64,000 bases of DNA, taken from NCBI RefSeq assembly GCF_002017865.1, contig NZ_MTJN01000002.1:3968001-4032000 (forward strand). Direction: 5' to 3'. This DNA comes from Rhodoferax fermentans. GTDB taxonomy: Bacteria > Pseudomonadota > Gammaproteobacteria > Burkholderiales > Burkholderiaceae_C. Numbering within the stretch: the first letter of the stretch is position 1; every line of letters starts with the position of its first letter. Below the pieces are notes generated by a model. The model saw only the letters and a program-made list of their open reading frames with translations, was not told the origin of the DNA and searched no databases. A program made the translations under genes and the position numbers. Of this stretch, positions 62,602 through 64,000 are shown piece by piece.

Positions 62602-62877
62602 TTATTTGAGGTAAGAGCGCAGCGTTTTCACCACCTGCTCCAGGTCGTTACGACGCTGTTCCAGCGGCAGGTCGTGCGCGTCCAGGTGTTCACGCAAGTG
62701 GCCCTCCAACACCTCGGCCATCAGCCCATTCACCGCACCGCGGATGGCGGCAATCTGCTGCAGCACGGCTGAGCAGTCGGTCTCTTGCTCCAGCGCGCGT
62801 TCCAACGCATCGGCCTGGCCCTTGATGCGGCGGACGCGGGTCAACAACTGCTTCTTGCTTTTGATCGTATGCGGCAC
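62602..62877 (-). CDS. dmeR: CsoR/RcnR-family Ni/Co-responsive repressor
   Basis: A 91-residue helical repressor beginning at GTG 62877 (MPHTIKSKKQLLTRVRRIKGQ). RIKGQADALERAL and LQQIAAIRGAVNGLMAEVLEGHL (part AAIRGAVNGLMAEV) define the family. His3, Cys35, His60 and His64, the RcnR/DmeR nickel-cobalt ligands, are all present; FrmR-type formaldehyde sensors lack this full set. It is divergent from a DmeF-like exporter, with an operator between them. Confidence 0.82.
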   Translation of the reverse strand: MPHTIKSKKQLLTRVRRIKGQADALERALEQETDCSAVLQQIAAIRGAVNGLMAEVLEGHLREHLDAHDLPLEQRRNDLEQVVKTLRSYLK

Positions 62878-62905
62878 GGTCGGTCTCTTTCTGTCGATAA
62901 AAGTA

Positions 62906-62920
62906 TACTGGGGTATAGTA
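62906..62920. promoter_or_regulatory. RcnR/DmeR-type operator
   Basis: TACT-GGGG-TAT-AGTA: a G tract flanked by inverted TACT/AGTA, as in RcnR operators. It sits 29 bp from the repressor start and 36 bp from the exporter start, so one site could control both genes. Confidence 0.75.
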
Positions 62921-62955
62921 TATAGACACCCCGTCAGAACAGGAAGCGTACCACC

Positions 62956-63981
62956 ATGCAGCCCACCCTTACCGCCGCCCCGCTGGACCACAGCCACGTG
63001 TTTGACGAAGGCAACCCGCTGGCTGAGCGGAACACCCGCTGGGCAGTGATGCTCACCGCCGGCATGATGGTGGCCGAAATCGCTGGCGGCTGGTACTACA
63101 ACTCGATGGCGCTGCTGGCCGACGGCTGGCACATGAGCTCACACGCGCTGGCGCTGGGCCTGTCGGTCATGGCCTATGGCGCGGCGCGGCGTTTAGCCAA
63201 GGACAGCCGTTTTGCCTTTGGCACTTGGAAGATCGAGGTGCTGGGCGGCTACACCAGCGCCACTTTTCTGGTGGGCATTGCGGTGCTGATGTTGTACCAG
63301 TCGGTCGAGCGGCTGATTTCACCCACGCCGATCCAGTACGACCAGGCCATCGCGATTGCACTGGTTGGCCTGCTGGTCAACCTGGCCTGCGCCTGGCTGC
63401 TGCGGGACCATCATGAGCACGGGCACGACCATGGACATGGACATGGACATGGACATGGACACGATCACCACCACGGACATTCCCATGGGCATGCCCACCA
63501 CGAGGACCTGAACCTGCGCTCGGCCTACATCCATGTGGTGGCTGATGCCGCCACCTCGGTGCTGGCCATCCTGGCGCTGATGGGTGGCAAACTTTGGGGC
63601 GCGGACTGGCTCGACCCGCTGATGGGCATCGCCGGTGCCGCACTGGTGGGTGTGTGGGCCTACGGTTTGTTGCGTGACAGCGGGCGTGTGCTGCTGGACG
63701 CCGAGATGGACGCGCCGGTCAGTGAAGAAATTCGCGAGGTGATTGCGGCCAGCCCGATCCCGGCGACCATCACCGACCTGCACGTGTGGCGTGTCGGCAA
63801 AGGCAAATACGCCTGCATCCTGTCACTGGCCACCTCCGAGCCAACCACCGCCGAGTACTTCAAAAACCAGCTGAGCATCCACGAGGAGCTGGTGCACATC
63901 ACGGTAGAAATCCACCCCTGTGGCCCGACCTGCCACCCGCAGTATTTCGGGGCAGGTGCCGCGGGTGTGTCTCCGGCCTGA
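62956..63981 (+). CDS. dmeF: Cation diffusion facilitator, DmeF-like Co/Ni exporter
   Basis: A 341-residue CDF antiporter with six helices. Metal-site residues appear in NSMALLADGWHMSSHALALG (helix II; part LLADGWHMSSHALALG) and YIHVVADAATSVLAILAL (helix V). A His-rich cytoplasmic loop at about residues 154-178 (HGHDHGHGHGHGHGHD in its core) lies between helices IV and V. The C-terminal domain carries TDLHVWRVGKGKYAC and VEIHPCGPTCHP. It should export divalent cobalt or nickel using proton motive force. Its length and regulator support DmeF. Confidence 0.9.
   Translation: MQPTLTAAPLDHSHVFDEGNPLAERNTRWAVMLTAGMMVAEIAGGWYYNSMALLADGWHMSSHALALGLSVMAYGAARRLAKDSRFAFGTWKIEVLGGYTSATFLVGIAVLMLYQSVERLISPTPIQYDQAIAIALVGLLVNLACAWLLRDHHEHGHDHGHGHGHGHGHDHHHGHSHGHAHHEDLNLRSAYIHVVADAATSVLAILALMGGKLWGADWLDPLMGIAGAALVGVWAYGLLRDSGRVLLDAEMDAPVSEEIREVIAASPIPATITDLHVWRVGKGKYACILSLATSEPTTAEYFKNQLSIHEELVHITVEIHPCGPTCHPQYFGAGAAGVSPA
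63431..63460 (+). repeat. Hexanucleotide tandem repeat in dmeF
   Basis: Five exact copies of ATGGAC, read in another frame as His-Gly dipeptides in the metal-binding loop. Copy-number change would add or remove His-Gly pairs without a frameshift. Confidence 0.85.
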
Positions 63982-64000
63982 AGTCATCCGCCAGCCCATG

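Noticed and set aside
62602..63132. Long form of the CsoR-like ORF starting upstream of 62877
   Set aside because: The extension reads through the operator and into dmeF; the family length of about 91 residues and the His3 ligand fix the start at GTG 62877.

Overview
The window looks like a chromosomal segment of a GC-rich betaproteobacterium of the order Burkholderiales, most probably family Comamonadaceae (Rhodoferax or Polaromonas-like). The reasons are the folC-dedD-cvpA-purF-metZ cluster, the protein sequences of the housekeeping genes, and a short palindromic repeat scattered between and even inside genes. The assignment is inferred from sequence character only; no database search was possible.

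Layout. 1-13.5 kb: the 5' part of fumC, an FMN reductase, a chemotaxis receptor without its N-terminal half, three envelope lipoproteins, a tRNA Ala-Glu-Asp cluster, gltX and the metZ-purF-cvpA-dedD-folC block. 13.1-13.5 kb: an odd pair of hairpins whose loops are complementary to each other. 14-15.4 kb: argG. 15.4-23.9 kb: an accessory zone behind argG with an antirepressor-like gene and a RhuM gene, each preceded by a perfect CTGT-N8-ACAG (LexA-type) box, a NERD nuclease-like gene, and a type ISP-like restriction-methylation gene cut in two by an IS5-family element with a CTAA target duplication. Partial copies of the argG 3' end lie inside and at the right border of the zone. 23.9-38.5 kb: mostly core genes (murB, yajQ, plsY, ybaK, prfB with its programmed frameshift, pepN, fbp).

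38.5-44.8 kb: a tRNA-Thr(CGT) gene carries a 6.2 kb integrative element bounded by 17-bp direct repeats. It holds a tyrosine integrase, a serine recombinase, antirepressor-type genes, unknown small genes and a probable PD-(D/E)XK nuclease as cargo. 44.9-52.9 kb: a type I restriction operon (hsdM, DUF1016 nuclease gene, hsdS, hsdR) with a Phd/RelE-type toxin-antitoxin pair between hsdS and hsdR. 53-57.8 kb: cytochrome b561, a polar amino-acid ABC transporter, a 171-bp palindrome, a yebC-family gene and a VOC-fold gene. 57.8-60.1 kb: two cassette-like units, each a small foreign gene (HNH endonuclease; small membrane protein) directly behind a long imperfect palindrome, separated by a decayed copy of the 3' end of the neighbouring FAD oxidoreductase gene. 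60.1-64 kb: that oxidoreductase, an lldD-type hydroxyacid dehydrogenase, and a divergent dmeR/dmeF nickel-cobalt efflux pair with a visible operator.

A recurring theme is accessory DNA placed at the 3' end of a core gene together with a partial duplication of that end (argG, tRNA-Thr, the FAD oxidoreductase gene). Most accessory cargo is nuclease, restriction, toxin-antitoxin or antirepressor genes, so these loci together look like a dispersed defence and mobile-element repertoire.
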